A stretch of 64,000 nt of DNA, taken from the NCBI RefSeq assembly GCF_001886615.1, contig NZ_CP018139.1, forward strand, positions 2,356,001-2,420,000, written 5' to 3'. Shown in pieces: positions 21,405 through 30,097 of this stretch (the first letter of the stretch is position 1; the number at the start of each line of letters is the position of its first letter). Made by a program: the position numbers and the translations under genes. Source of the DNA: Halomonas aestuarii. GTDB taxonomy: Bacteria; Pseudomonadota; Gammaproteobacteria; Pseudomonadales; Halomonadaceae. The notes beneath the pieces were generated by a model. The model made no database searches. It was not told where the DNA came from and was given only the letters and a program-made list of their open reading frames with translations.

Positions 21405-21480
21405 GGGTCGTTAGCTCAGTTGGTAGAGCAGTTGGCTTTTAACCAATTGGTCGTAGGTTCGAATCCTACACGACCCACCA
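21405..21480 (+). tRNA. tRNA-Lys (anticodon TTT), second copy
   Basis: Identical over 76 bases to the copy at 21299. The 30-base spacer differs from flanking sequence, and one hairpin terminator follows, so the two are probably processed from one transcript. Confidence 0.97.
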
Positions 21481-21490
21481 GATCGATAAC

Positions 21491-21525
21491 AAAGCGCCCT
21501 CGCTTCCTGGAAGCGAGGGCGCTTT
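21491..21525 (+). terminator. Terminator of the tRNA-Lys pair
   Basis: A near-perfect hairpin starts AAAGCGCCCTCG and ends CGAGGGCGCTTT, with 17-bp arms and a very short loop. It directly follows the second tRNA-Lys. Confidence 0.8.
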
Positions 21526-21587
21526 GTCATTATGGGGTCATGTCTCTGTCGAGCTTAGTCGAGCTTACGGCGTTCGGCTCGCCTGAC

Positions 21588-21662
21588 TCAACGCAGGCCG
21601 AGGACGGATAGAACCACCAGCACGATGACGACGGCGCCGACGATCCAGACGATGTTGTTCAT
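21588..21662 (-). CDS. 24-residue single-helix membrane peptide
   Basis: The predicted peptide starts MNNIVWIVGAVVIVLVV and ends LGLR; it is essentially one transmembrane helix. A strong GGAG ribosome site (in AGAGGAGTATCTC) lies just before the ATG, which is the main reason to call it. Small hydrophobic peptides of this sort occur as stress-linked membrane proteins in proteobacteria. It lies between the tRNA-Lys terminator and a diguanylate cyclase on the same strand as the latter. Confidence 0.6.
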   Translation of the reverse strand: MNNIVWIVGAVVIVLVVLSVLGLR

Positions 21663-21841
21663 GAGATACTCCTCTGCGGCGCATGATCCCGTGTGAGGAT
21701 CCTGTGCCATGGTTGTGGTGATGGCGTCGCGGTCCCTGCGACGCGTTGGTGCAACTCCCTGTACAGGCTGTTCCCTTGCCTCACCCATGCCGAGAGTAAG
21801 CGAACGGTACCCTACCGTCTGTGCGGTGGCGTACATGGGGC

Positions 21842-22990
21842 TCACGAAAAGTTGAATACGCCCTGCGACGGCGGAAGAAGACGCTGAAGGCCTGAGTCGA
21901 TCCGTCTTCGTTGAAGGGGCCGGCCATCCATCTCGGCCGTGAAGCTCCGATGCCCATTTCGGCCATTTCGCTTGGTGTGGTACATGGCCGTGTCGGCGTT
22001 CTGCATCAGGGCATCGGCATCATCGGCATCATCCGGGTAGAGGCTGATGCCGATGCTCAGCGTGACGAGGAGTTCATGGCCCTGGACATGGAACGGCCTG
22101 CTCAGGGCCGCCAGCAGTTTTTCCGCGACCGTGGTGGCATCCTCGGGTTGCCGGATCTCGGCGAGCAGGATCACGAATTCGTCGCCGCCCTGCCGGCAGA
22201 CGGTGTCGATGTCGCGCATGCACTCCTGGAGACGACCCGCCACCGCCTGGAGCAGGCGGTCGCCCACGTCATGACCCAGGGCGTCATTGATGGGCTTGAA
22301 GGCATCCAGGTCGAGATAGAGCAGGGCGACCAGGTGTCGGTGTCGCCGGGCCAGGCTGATGGCCCGGGAGAGCCGTTCCGTCAGCAGGGCGCGATTGGGC
22401 AGGCCGGTGAGGGCATCATGCTGCGCCAGATAGGCCATCCGCTCGAGCATGACCTGGGACCGGGTGGCATCGTGGAACACGATCACGGCGCCGGTGACGC
22501 GACCTTCCCGGTCATGGATGGGCGCCGCCGAATCCTCGATCTCGAGCTTGCTGCCATCCTGGCGGACCAGCACGCAATCCAGGGCGAAGCCTGCCGTCCT
22601 GTTCTCCTCGATGGCACGCCGCCCGGGGGGGATGGTCGTCTGCTGTGTCTTGCCGTCGACGAGATGGAACACGCGGGAGAGTGGCTTGCCGATCGCTTCC
22701 GGTTGCGACCAGCCTGTCAGGGTCTCCGCCACGCGATTCATGTGGGTGACCCTCCCCAGAAGGTCGATGGTCAGGACGCCATCATCAATGGCGTCGAGCA
22801 CCACCCGCGCCCATGCCCTCTCGGCCTCCAGGATGGCGGCGACGTCCCGTCTCGGGACGGTCGCTTTTCGCTCGGAGGTGACGTCCACCGTCGGGTGGAG
22901 CCCTTGCCGCACCGGGTGCCCGGCGGGTAAGGAGGCGGCAGGGAGCGGCGTCCAGACGATGCCCTGAGGCACCGAGTTGTCGTCTCTCAT
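21842..22990 (-). CDS. PAS-domain diguanylate cyclase (GGDEF)
   Basis: About 382 residues. A PAS domain (VVLDAIDDGVLTIDLLGRVTHMNRVAETLTGW, ending in FHDATRSQ) is followed by a GGDEF domain that begins at AYLAQHDALTGLPNRALLTERL. The catalytic GGDEF is intact. The inhibitory RxxD site (RDID) sits five residues before it, so feedback by c-di-GMP is expected. No EAL domain or membrane segment was seen, so this is a soluble sensor enzyme making c-di-GMP. The ATG at 22990 has AGGAG upstream; earlier in-frame starts add unstructured sequence. Confidence 0.92.
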   Translation of the reverse strand: MRDDNSVPQGIVWTPLPAASLPAGHPVRQGLHPTVDVTSERKATVPRRDVAAILEAERAWARVVLDAIDDGVLTIDLLGRVTHMNRVAETLTGWSQPEAIGKPLSRVFHLVDGKTQQTTIPPGRRAIEENRTAGFALDCVLVRQDGSKLEIEDSAAPIHDREGRVTGAVIVFHDATRSQVMLERMAYLAQHDALTGLPNRALLTERLSRAISLARRHRHLVALLYLDLDAFKPINDALGHDVGDRLLQAVAGRLQECMRDIDTVCRQGGDEFVILLAEIRQPEDATTVAEKLLAALSRPFHVQGHELLVTLSIGISLYPDDADDADALMQNADTAMYHTKRNGRNGHRSFTAEMDGRPLQRRRIDSGLQRLLPPSQGVFNFS

Positions 22991-23509
22991 GCATTCGCTC
23001 CTGGTGGGTGCATCAGCCATGGGCCGCACGCCCGACGGTGAGTCGAGAGCGGCGGGGCACGGTGGGGCGCCCGAGACCGTGAGGCCAGCGACGTGATCAT
23101 CCGAAAGGTGGGCACTTGCATGAGTCGGTTTCCTGTTCCGCCTGCCTGCGAGCCCCGGGTGGCCAGGCGTCGCCTGCCCCCTGTCCCTGTCCTGGCGCGC
23201 CTGGCCGATAGTCATCAAGCCTAGTGGCGTGACGGGGTCGCTTCCGTGCGTTAGCGTACACAGCATGGGCATCGCGCCCTGCGCCTGTGTCGGCGGGGCA
23301 TGCAGCGAGTCAGCGTTTCTCGGTGTATTTCCAGGGGTGATCGCCTGCCTGGTGCTGTCGGGCAGCCTGTTGCCTGTTTCTTGACGTGATCCGGGGTGAG
23401 TCCGGCAAGGTGTTTCCGCGGCTGCCCCGTATCGTCAACCACCATCGGCCAAGTCCTCTCTGCCGACCCTGCGGTCGGGGGTGGCCTGACCGACTCGGGA
23501 GTGTCAGTC
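22991..23509. other. 519-base divergent intergenic region, no gene supported
   Basis: This stretch lies between the divergent diguanylate cyclase and the first Crp-like gene and should hold both promoters. Several short frames cross it but none has a plausible start, protein or ribosome site. Confidence 0.5.
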
Positions 23510-24229
23510 ATGGCCCTGCAACATGATCCTCGCCAGAATCACCTGCTGGCGGCCCTGCCGCGGGACGAATACGAGCGCCTGGCGCCCCACCTCGAGCGGG
23601 TCGAGCTGACGCTGGGGGAGTCGCTGGTCGAGTCGGGCATGGTGATGCGCCATGTCTATTTTCCGACGGATTCCATCGTATCGCTGCTATGCGTCATGGA
23701 AGCGGGTGATTCGACGGAAATTGCCGTCGTCGGTGCCGAGGGGATCGTCGGCATCTCGCTGTTCATGGGCGGCGAAACCACGCCGAGCCGCGCCGTCGTG
23801 CAGAGTGCCGGCAGTGCCTATCGCCTCAAGGGGCAGCTGCTGAAGGACGAGTTCGATCGCGCGTCAACGCTCCAGTTCCTGTTGTTGCGCTACACCCAGG
23901 CCCTGATCACCCAGATGGCGCAGACGGCGGTATGCAACCGTCATCACAGCCTGGATCAGCAGCTGTGTCGCTGGCTGTTGCTGAGCCTGGATCGCTTGCC
24001 GACCAACGAACTGGTCATGACCCAGGAACTGATCGCCAACATGCTCGGCGTGCGCCGAGAGGGCGTCACCGAGTCGGCCGGCAAGCTGCAGAAAGCCGGA
24101 CTGATTTCCTACCATCGCGGGCGTATCTGCGTCCTGGACAGGCCTGGCCTGGAAGCGCGGGTCGGTGAGTGCTATGCGGTCGTCAAGAAGGAGTACGATC
24201 GCCTGCTGAGCTATCAGCGTCCCGGGTGA
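23510..24229 (+). CDS. Crp/Fnr-family regulator, first of a tandem pair
   Basis: This 239-residue protein has an N-terminal cyclic-nucleotide-fold sensor (HLERVELTLGESLVESGMVMRHVYFPTDSIVSLL, then GAEGIVGISLFMGGETTP) and a Crp-type winged helix (QELIANMLGVRREGVTESAGKLQKAGLISYHRGRICVLDR). The cAMP-contact pattern of true Crp and the cysteines of Fnr are absent, so the signal is unknown. Regulators with the HVYFP signature are common in proteobacteria near stress genes. The ATG at 23510 aligns with the paralogue's start. A second copy follows after 212 bases. Confidence 0.88.
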   Translation: MALQHDPRQNHLLAALPRDEYERLAPHLERVELTLGESLVESGMVMRHVYFPTDSIVSLLCVMEAGDSTEIAVVGAEGIVGISLFMGGETTPSRAVVQSAGSAYRLKGQLLKDEFDRASTLQFLLLRYTQALITQMAQTAVCNRHHSLDQQLCRWLLLSLDRLPTNELVMTQELIANMLGVRREGVTESAGKLQKAGLISYHRGRICVLDRPGLEARVGECYAVVKKEYDRLLSYQRPG

Positions 24230-24441
24230 AGGTGCCCTGTCCCTCGCGGAGCGGCATGGTGGTGAGCAGGGCCTTTCCCGCGTATGTCTCCTGGCGCACC
24301 GACGGCATGATGGTGGATATGCCAGTGTTCGCTCGGCGGCTTGTCGGAGGATGTCTGATCCCTCCCTGGCGGCCGTCGACGTCGGAGCTGAGTGATTCAT
24401 TGCCATGTGCCGATTGCCGGTTTTCCACCAGGAGCACGCAC

Positions 24442-25158
24442 ATGCGACCTTCATCTCCCCGTCCGGCCACCAATCACCTTCTCGACAGCTTGCCATGCCG
24501 GGAGAGAGACCTCTTGGTCGCCTCCAGCGAGACCGTCGAGCTGGTGTTCGGCGACGTGCTCGTCGCGCCCGATGCGCCCATCTCGCATGTCTATTTTCCC
24601 CTGACCGGCTTCATTTCCCTGATCGCGAGCCTGGACGACGGCCAGCGGATGGAAGTGGCGATGGCCGGGAGCGAGGGCATGTTCGGCGTTTCGCTGATTC
24701 TGGGAGTCGAAGCGTCTCCCCTGCTCGCCCTGGTGCAGGGGAGCGGTTCGGCCCTGCGCATCCCGGGTGCCTCCTTCCTGGGCCTGCTGGAGCAAAGTCC
24801 CTTCCTGCAGCTGCTGTTGAAACGCTACCTTCATGTGCTGATGACCCAGCTTGCCCGTTCGGCGGCCTGCACCCACTTTCACCAGGTCGAGGCACGACTG
24901 GCGCGCTGGCTGCTGATGACTCAGGACCGAACGTACTCCGAACGGCTGCATCTCACCCACGAGTTTCTCGCCATGATGCTGGGGGTGAGGCGCGCCGGCA
25001 TCACCCTGGCCGCCATGGCGCTTCAGGCGCGCGGGTTGATTCACTATCACCGTGGGGATATCACGGTGGTGAATCGGGCGGGTCTGATAGCGGCTTCTTG
25101 TGGGTGCTATGTCGCGGACCGTGAGCTCTATGCACGGTTGCTTGAAGGGCCGGCATGA
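24442..25158 (+). CDS. Crp/Fnr-family regulator, second of a tandem pair
   Basis: This 238-residue protein has the same layout as its upstream neighbour: NHLLDSLP start, HVYFPLTGFISLI in the sensor domain, GSEGMFGVSLILGVEASP, and a Crp-type winged helix ending ARGLIHYHRGDITVVNRAGL. Aligned by eye, the two are clearly paralogous but well diverged, so the duplication is not recent. CAGGAG lies before the ATG. There are no Fnr cysteines and no clear cAMP site. The recognition helix (MMLGVRRAGITLAA) differs from that of the first protein at several positions, so the targets may differ. Confidence 0.88.
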   Translation: MRPSSPRPATNHLLDSLPCRERDLLVASSETVELVFGDVLVAPDAPISHVYFPLTGFISLIASLDDGQRMEVAMAGSEGMFGVSLILGVEASPLLALVQGSGSALRIPGASFLGLLEQSPFLQLLLKRYLHVLMTQLARSAACTHFHQVEARLARWLLMTQDRTYSERLHLTHEFLAMMLGVRRAGITLAAMALQARGLIHYHRGDITVVNRAGLIAASCGCYVADRELYARLLEGPA

Positions 25159-25250
25159 TCGGAGCGGCCGGCCATGAATCTCAGGCTGGATGGTCGGCTC
25201 GGAACGCACTGATGTCTTCGCCCATCGCGCCACCCAGCTATTCGGTCACA

Positions 25251-25472
25251 TCATTCAGGCTTGCTGGTTTCGTGGCCAATGACGCCGCCGACGGCTGCAC
25301 CGCCGATGGTGCCCATCGTGCTGCCACCGGTCAGCACGGAGCCACCGATGGCGCCCGCACCCGCGCCAAGGGCGGTGTTCCTGTCCTGTTCCGACATGCC
25401 GGAACAGCCCGAGAGAGTGAGCAGCAATGCCATCATCACGATAGCAAGCTTGGATTGGTGCAGTGTGTTCAT
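25251..25472 (-). CDS. OsmB-like glycine-zipper lipoprotein
   Basis: A 73-residue secreted lipoprotein. The signal ends in the lipobox LTLSGC, so the Cys near residue 24 is lipidated. The mature part is a glycine-zipper (GAGAGAIGGSVLTGG, TIGGAAVGGVIGH) as in OsmB and related osmotically induced outer-membrane lipoproteins. A GGGGG-type ribosome site precedes the ATG at 25472. It converges with the second Crp-like gene. Confidence 0.82.
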   Translation of the reverse strand: MNTLHQSKLAIVMMALLLTLSGCSGMSEQDRNTALGAGAGAIGGSVLTGGSTMGTIGGAAVGGVIGHETSKPE

Positions 25473-25937
25473 GGGAATAACCCCCTGTCGCAAGCGCGAC
25501 ACGTTGAGGGACGAAGCACAAGTGACGGCTTCACCCTTTCAGTCTAGTTGATGTCCCCCTTGGGCCGGGTGAGACGCACGCCGACGTATCGGGGCCGGGG
25601 CGAATCGTGGGGGGCTGGATGGGGGCGTGATGAGCTCGAGTTGCGGTGCGGGCTTGACGACATCGTGAAGCATCGGTGAGCCCATCTTGGCGGCACTTGG
25701 AGCCAGCGGTCGGTGCGCTGGCACACCAACGCCGTCGATAAATTTCGCCCCCCCATGCCACACTTTCTGCCCGGAATCGAACAATGGCCGGGCATTCTGG
25801 TCTAGAATGGCGTTGGGTCGGCCATCGCGACAGACGCAGCGGTTGACCCTCTGGCGTGTTGCCCCGTGCGGAGTGCACGAGCGGCGGCACCTGGTGCAAT
25901 GCAGGGGGAGCCCCTGCCGGTCACAGTGGTAGACACG
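25473..25937. other. Intergenic region upstream of nadA, no gene supported
   Basis: This 465-base region separates the divergent OsmB-like gene and nadA and must hold both promoters. I see no convincing operator or reading frame. Confidence 0.45.
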
Positions 25938-26966
25938 ATGACGATCATGACTTCCCGTGCCGAGCTGCGCGAGCAGCTGGCACGCACCTACTGCCCCACC
26001 CGCATCCTCGCCGAGGACGAGGCGCGCATCGAGGAGATCAAGGCGCTTCTCGAGGCCAACAACGCCGTGCTGGTGGCGCACTACTACACCGACGATGCCA
26101 TCCAGCGGCTCGCCGAGGAGACCGGCGGCTGCGTGGCCGATTCCCTGGAGATGGCGCGCTTCGGCGCCCGGCACGAGGCGGACACCCTGGTGGTGGCCGG
26201 CGTGCGCTTCATGGGCGAGACGGCCAAGATCCTCTCCCCGGAGAAGCGGGTGCTGATGCCCACCCTGGAGGCGACCTGCTCGCTGGACCTGGGCTGCCCG
26301 GCCGACGAGTTCAGCGCCTTCTGCGACGCCCATCCCGACCGCACCGTGGTGGTCTATGCCAACACTTCCGCGGCGGTGAAGGCGCGTGCTGACTGGGTGG
26401 TGACCTCCTCCATTGCCGTGGACGTGATCGAGCACCTCCAGGCGCGCGGCGAGAAGATCCTCTGGGCCCCGGACAAGCACCTCGGGGGCTACATCCAGAA
26501 GCAGACCGGTGCCGACATGCTGCTCTGGGACGGCGCCTGCATCGTCCACGAGGAGTTCAAGGCCCAGGGCGTCGAGGACCTCAAGGGACTCTATCCTGAT
26601 GCGGCGGTGCTGGTGCACCCGGAGTCGCCGGCCGCGGTGGTGGAGCTGGCCGACGTGGCGGGCTCCACCTCCCAGCTGATCACGGCGGCCAGGGAGCTGC
26701 CCCACGACAAGCTGATCGTGGCCACCGACCGCGGCATCTTCTTCAAGATGCAGCAGGCGGTCCCCGAGAAGATCCTCTTCGAGGCGCCCACCGCCGGCAA
26801 TGGCGCCACCTGCAAGAGCTGCGCCCACTGTCCCTGGATGGCGATGAACGCCCTGGACAACCTGGCCGGCGCGCTGCGCCAGGGAACGGGCGAGATCTTC
26901 GTCGATGCCGACCTGCGCCTGGCCGCCCTGAAGCCCCTGGAGCGGATGCTCAACTTCAAGAAGTAA
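25938..26966 (+). CDS. nadA: Quinolinate synthase A
   Basis: About 342 residues. NadA condenses iminoaspartate with dihydroxyacetone phosphate to quinolinate in NAD synthesis, using a [4Fe-4S] cluster. The cluster cysteines are visible in [12 protein letters not shown] and in the C-terminal [13 protein letters not shown]. Other marks are [16 protein letters not shown], the [12 protein letters not shown] block, [10 protein letters not shown], and [14 protein letters not shown]. The ATG at 25938 is used; ATG at 25947 is equally possible. A heptamer-like repeat and a hairpin follow the stop. nadC lies about 9 kb away in this window; nadB was not seen. Confidence 0.96.
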   Translation: MTIMTSRAELREQLARTYCPTRILAEDEARIEEIKALLEANNAVLVAHYYTDDAIQRLAEETGGCVADSLEMARFGARHEADTLVVAGVRFMGETAKILSPEKRVLMPTLEATCSLDLGCPADEFSAFCDAHPDRTVVVYANTSAAVKARADWVVTSSIAVDVIEHLQARGEKILWAPDKHLGGYIQKQTGADMLLWDGACIVHEEFKAQGVEDLKGLYPDAAVLVHPESPAAVVELADVAGSTSQLITAARELPHDKLIVATDRGIFFKMQQAVPEKILFEAPTAGNGATCKSCAHCPWMAMNALDNLAGALRQGTGEIFVDADLRLAALKPLERMLNFKK

Positions 26967-26993
26967 GCGCCGAGCCACAAGCGCCGAGCTACA

Positions 26994-27030
26994 GGAAACC
27001 CCGAAGGCTGAGACCTCCGGGGTTTTCCTT
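26994..27030 (+). terminator. Terminator after nadA
   Basis: The hairpin pairs GGAAACCCCG with CGGGGTTTTCC (one bulge) around an AAGG/CCT inner part and is followed by TTTG. It serves nadA and possibly the converging bepA. Confidence 0.75.
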
Positions 27031-27040
27031 TGCTGCGGAC

Positions 27041-27068
27041 TTGCCGCTTGCCGCTTGCCGCTTGCCGC
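27041..27068 (-). repeat. Four perfect heptamer repeats directly after the bepA stop
   Basis: Reading on the minus strand, the bepA stop is followed almost at once by four perfect GCGGCAA units (TTGCCGC on the plus strand). Related, less perfect AAGC-rich heptads follow the stops of nadA and ttcA in this window. Confidence 0.85.
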
Positions 27069-27070
27069 TG

Positions 27071-28579
27071 CTACTGAAACTCCTCCAGCGCTTCCCGGTA
27101 GCCGAGGAAGGCCTCCCGGCGCCGCTCGATCTCGATGGCCGCGGCGCGGTCGTCCTGCTGCCGGGCGACCTCCTTGGCGACCTCGAGCTGGCGGATGGCG
27201 CGGTCGATGCGGCCGGTGAGCTGCAGCTGTTCGGCGCGGGCCAGGTGGCCCCAGGCCTCCCGGCCACTGCGTCCGGCGGCCTCGGCGAGCAGGGTGAACA
27301 CCTGCGGATCCTCGGGGCGGCGCTCGGCCAGGTCGCGGAGCACGCGATACGCCTCGTCGGGGTCGCGCTGTAGCAGCGCCTCCCCGAACAGCCGGCTGGC
27401 CGGCACGTAGTCCGGCATCAGCCGCAGCTGGCGGCGGCTGCGCGCGATGGCGTTGTCAAGGCGCCCGGCCTCGAAGGCGACCTGGGTCGCCGTGGCCGGC
27501 ACCATCGCCAGGTCGGGCAGCATCCGGGACAGGGCGTCTAGCTCGCGCAGGGCCCGGTCGGTGCGACCCGCGTCGGCGTCGATCAGGGCCGCCAGGTAGC
27601 GCCGGGCCGGTGCTGGCGCCTCGTCCTGGGCCAGGCGGGTGCTGGCCTGCCGAGGGTCGCGGGAGTGGATCGCCTGCAGGGCACGGGCCCGGACCAGCTG
27701 GTACTCGAGGTCCCCGTCGCGCGGGGTGGCCACGGCGATCTGGCTGGCGCGGGCCTCGGTATCGCTGATGCGCGACTCGGTCATCGGGTGGGTCAGCAGG
27801 AATTCCGGCGGGGTTCCCCCCTGCAGGCTCATCATGCGCTGCATGGCGCGGAACATCTCCACCATGGCGTCGGGTTCGTAGCCGGCGTCGGCCATCGCCT
27901 GCAGGCCGACGCGGTCGGCCTCCTGCTCGAAGCGCCGGGAGTAGCGCAGCTGGTCCTGGAAGAAGGCCGCCTGGGAGCCCATGGCGGCGGCGATGCCGGC
28001 ATCGCCGCCGCCGCCGGCGGCGATCAGCATGCCGGCCAGCATGGCGGCCATCGCCGGGATCTGGGTCTGTTCGGTGCGGGCCTGGCCGCGGGCATAGTGG
28101 CGCTGGGAGAGGTGGCCGAGCTCATGGGCGATCACCGAGGCCAGCTCGGCCTCCTGCTCGGCGAAGGCGAAGAGCCCGGCATTGACCCCGATCACCCCGC
28201 CGGGCACCGCGAAGGCATTGAGCAGGCGGCTCTCCACCAGGGTCACGATGGGATGGGCATTACCCAGGCCGCTGTGGGGCAGCAGGCGGGCCACCAGCGA
28301 CTCCACGTAGTCCTGGGCGATGGCATCCTGCCACTCGGGGGCGCGGGCGCGGAACTGGCGCAGCCAGGCGCGTCCCAGGCGGGCCTCCTCGCCGCTGATG
28401 GCCTGGCTGTCGCTCTGGGTCAGGCTCGGCAGGCCATAGTCCCCGCCGCTGGTCGGCGTCCCGCTGCTGCGGGTCAGGCCCGGTGCCTCGTAGCGCCCGG
28501 TGGACTGGGCCTGCACCGGGAGGGCAAGGGCCACGCAGAGGGCACAGGCGATGAGGGGGGTTCCGGTTAGACGCAGCAT
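27071..28579 (-). CDS. bepA: Periplasmic M48 metalloprotease/chaperone with TPR repeats (BepA)
   Basis: About 502 residues. A Sec signal (MLRLTGTPLIACALCVALALPVQA) leads to the periplasm. The M48 protease domain carries the zinc motif HELGH with the third ligand region EQEADRVGLQAMADAGY, and the C-terminal 200 residues are TPR-like repeats (ARRYLAALIDADAGRTDRALRELD, EALLQRDPDEAYRVLRDLAERRPEDPQVFTLLAEAAG). BepA assists and degrades outer-membrane proteins at the BAM complex and LptD. ATG 28579 has GAGG six bases upstream. The companion bamC is 3 kb away. Confidence 0.93.
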   Translation of the reverse strand: MLRLTGTPLIACALCVALALPVQAQSTGRYEAPGLTRSSGTPTSGGDYGLPSLTQSDSQAISGEEARLGRAWLRQFRARAPEWQDAIAQDYVESLVARLLPHSGLGNAHPIVTLVESRLLNAFAVPGGVIGVNAGLFAFAEQEAELASVIAHELGHLSQRHYARGQARTEQTQIPAMAAMLAGMLIAAGGGGDAGIAAAMGSQAAFFQDQLRYSRRFEQEADRVGLQAMADAGYEPDAMVEMFRAMQRMMSLQGGTPPEFLLTHPMTESRISDTEARASQIAVATPRDGDLEYQLVRARALQAIHSRDPRQASTRLAQDEAPAPARRYLAALIDADAGRTDRALRELDALSRMLPDLAMVPATATQVAFEAGRLDNAIARSRRQLRLMPDYVPASRLFGEALLQRDPDEAYRVLRDLAERRPEDPQVFTLLAEAAGRSGREAWGHLARAEQLQLTGRIDRAIRQLEVAKEVARQQDDRAAAIEIERRREAFLGYREALEEFQ

Positions 28580-28720
28580 GGCCATCCTCGTCAAGGGCGA
28601 AAGCAGGGGCGTGCGTCCTGCTCTGACATTGATTCGGCCCGCAAAGTGCCTTTAAATCGCAAGGGCTTGCGTGTGGACCCGCTGGCCTGCACGACACACT
28701 GCATTCTCCCGGGAGACAAC

Positions 28721-28969
28721 ATGGCGCTGCAACCCGACGACCAGCTCGATGCCCGCGGTCTTCCCTGCCCACTGCCGCTGCTCAAGGCCAAGCAGGCCCT
28801 GGCGCGTCTCGCGCCCGGCCAGCTGCTGGAGGTCAGGGCCACCGACGCGGGCTCCTGGCGCGACTTCGAGACCTTCATCGCCCAGAGCGACCATGAGATG
28901 CCGGCCCGCGAGGAGCGGGGCGAGGTCTACCACTACTGGATTCGCAAGGGCGGGGAGCAGGCTTCATGA
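28721..28969 (+). CDS. TusA-family sulfurtransfer protein
   Basis: An 82-residue SirA/TusA fold protein with the hallmark LDARGLPCPLPLLKAKQAL, in which the Cys of CPxP carries persulfide sulfur. In the YeeD/YedF/TusA group the sulfur recipient varies, and this copy sits outside a tus operon, so 2-thiouridine synthesis is not assured. GGGAG lies before the ATG. It overlaps the following membrane protein by ATGA, as in other gammaproteobacteria where this pair is found next to bepA. Confidence 0.92.
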   Translation: MALQPDDQLDARGLPCPLPLLKAKQALARLAPGQLLEVRATDAGSWRDFETFIAQSDHEMPAREERGEVYHYWIRKGGEQAS

Positions 28970-30069
28970 CCCTGAGGGCGGTGTTTCGCAGCTGGATGGA
29001 CCACTACCTCTCCGACGAGGAGGCGGTCATCCTGCTGATCGTGCTGGTGCTCGGCTTCGCCGTGGTGATCTGGCTCGGCAAGATGCTGGCGCCCTTCCTG
29101 ACCGCCCTGGTGATCGCCTTCCTGCTGCAGGGGGCGGTGAGCGCGCTGACCCGGCGACGCGTGCCGCACTTCCTGGCGGTGATGCTGGTCTTCCTGGCCT
29201 TCATCGGGGTGCTGTTCGCGATGGCGCTCATCCTGATGCCGCTGATCTGGAACCAGCTGATCAACCTGGTCCAGGAGACGCCGCGCATGTTCGCCAGCGT
29301 CCAGCAGCTGCTCGACGACCTCCAGGTGCGCTACCCGCAGCTGGCGACCCCGGACCAGATCCAGGCCTGGATCGGCATGGCCGGCCGCGAGGTGACCCAG
29401 CTCGGCCAGCGGGCCCTGACCCTTTCGCTGGCCTCCCTGGGCAACCTGGTGGGGCTGATCGTCTACCTGGTGCTGGTGCCGATCCTGGTCTTCTTCATGC
29501 TCAAGGATCGCGACCGGCTGGTGGGGTTCGTCGTCTCGCTGCTGCCGCGGCATCGCGGGCTGATGACGCGGGTCTGGCAGGAGATGGACGACCAGATCGC
29601 CAACTACGTGCGCGGCAAGTTCACCGAGATCATCATCGTCGGCGGCGTGGCCTTCTTCACCTTCGCCTTCTTCGGACTGCCCTATTCGGCCCTGCTGGCG
29701 GTCATGGTGGGCCTCTCGGTGCTGGTGCCCTTCATCGGCGCCGCGGTGGCGACCCTGCCGGTGGCGGCCGTGGCCGGCTTCCACTTCGGCCTGGGCGACC
29801 AGTTCCTCTACGTGATCATCGCCTACGGCGTGATCCAGGCGCTGGACGGCAACGTGCTGGTGCCGGTGCTGTTCTCCGAGGCGGTGAACCTGCACCCGGT
29901 GTCGATCATCCTGGCGGTGCTGTTCTTCGGCGGGGTGTGGGGCTTCTGGGGCATCTTCTTCGCCATTCCCCTGGCGACCCTGCTCAAGGCGCTGGTCTAT
30001 GCCTGGCCCAGGGGCCTCAAGCAGCGCCGCCAGGAAGTCTCCCAGGAAGAGCGGGCCGCCGGGTCCTGA
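28966..30069 (+). CDS. perM: PerM/AI-2E-family transporter
   Basis: This 367-residue inner-membrane protein has the AI-2E transporter family layout: two helices at residues 18-45, one near 62-88, a long amphipathic middle, and a cluster of helices from 155 to 345. Family marks are LVPILVFFMLKDRDRL, the VRGKFTEIIIVGG segment and DGNVLVPVLFSEAVNLHPVSII. The substrate of this subgroup is uncertain (permease PerM, YfgO). Translation is coupled to the TusA-like gene. Confidence 0.92.
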   Translation: MTLRAVFRSWMDHYLSDEEAVILLIVLVLGFAVVIWLGKMLAPFLTALVIAFLLQGAVSALTRRRVPHFLAVMLVFLAFIGVLFAMALILMPLIWNQLINLVQETPRMFASVQQLLDDLQVRYPQLATPDQIQAWIGMAGREVTQLGQRALTLSLASLGNLVGLIVYLVLVPILVFFMLKDRDRLVGFVVSLLPRHRGLMTRVWQEMDDQIANYVRGKFTEIIIVGGVAFFTFAFFGLPYSALLAVMVGLSVLVPFIGAAVATLPVAAVAGFHFGLGDQFLYVIIAYGVIQALDGNVLVPVLFSEAVNLHPVSIILAVLFFGGVWGFWGIFFAIPLATLLKALVYAWPRGLKQRRQEVSQEERAAGS

Positions 30070-30097
30070 CCGCCTCCGCCCCGCGGCCCAGGCGCGA

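Noticed and set aside
21299..21480. Duplicate tRNA-Lys as attachment site of a mobile element
   Set aside because: No integrase or element lies between or after them; the 30-base spacer fits a simple tandem tRNA operon.
27041..27068. Sequencing or assembly error at the heptamer tract
   Set aside because: Related but non-identical heptads follow other genes, so a real repeat class is the simpler explanation.
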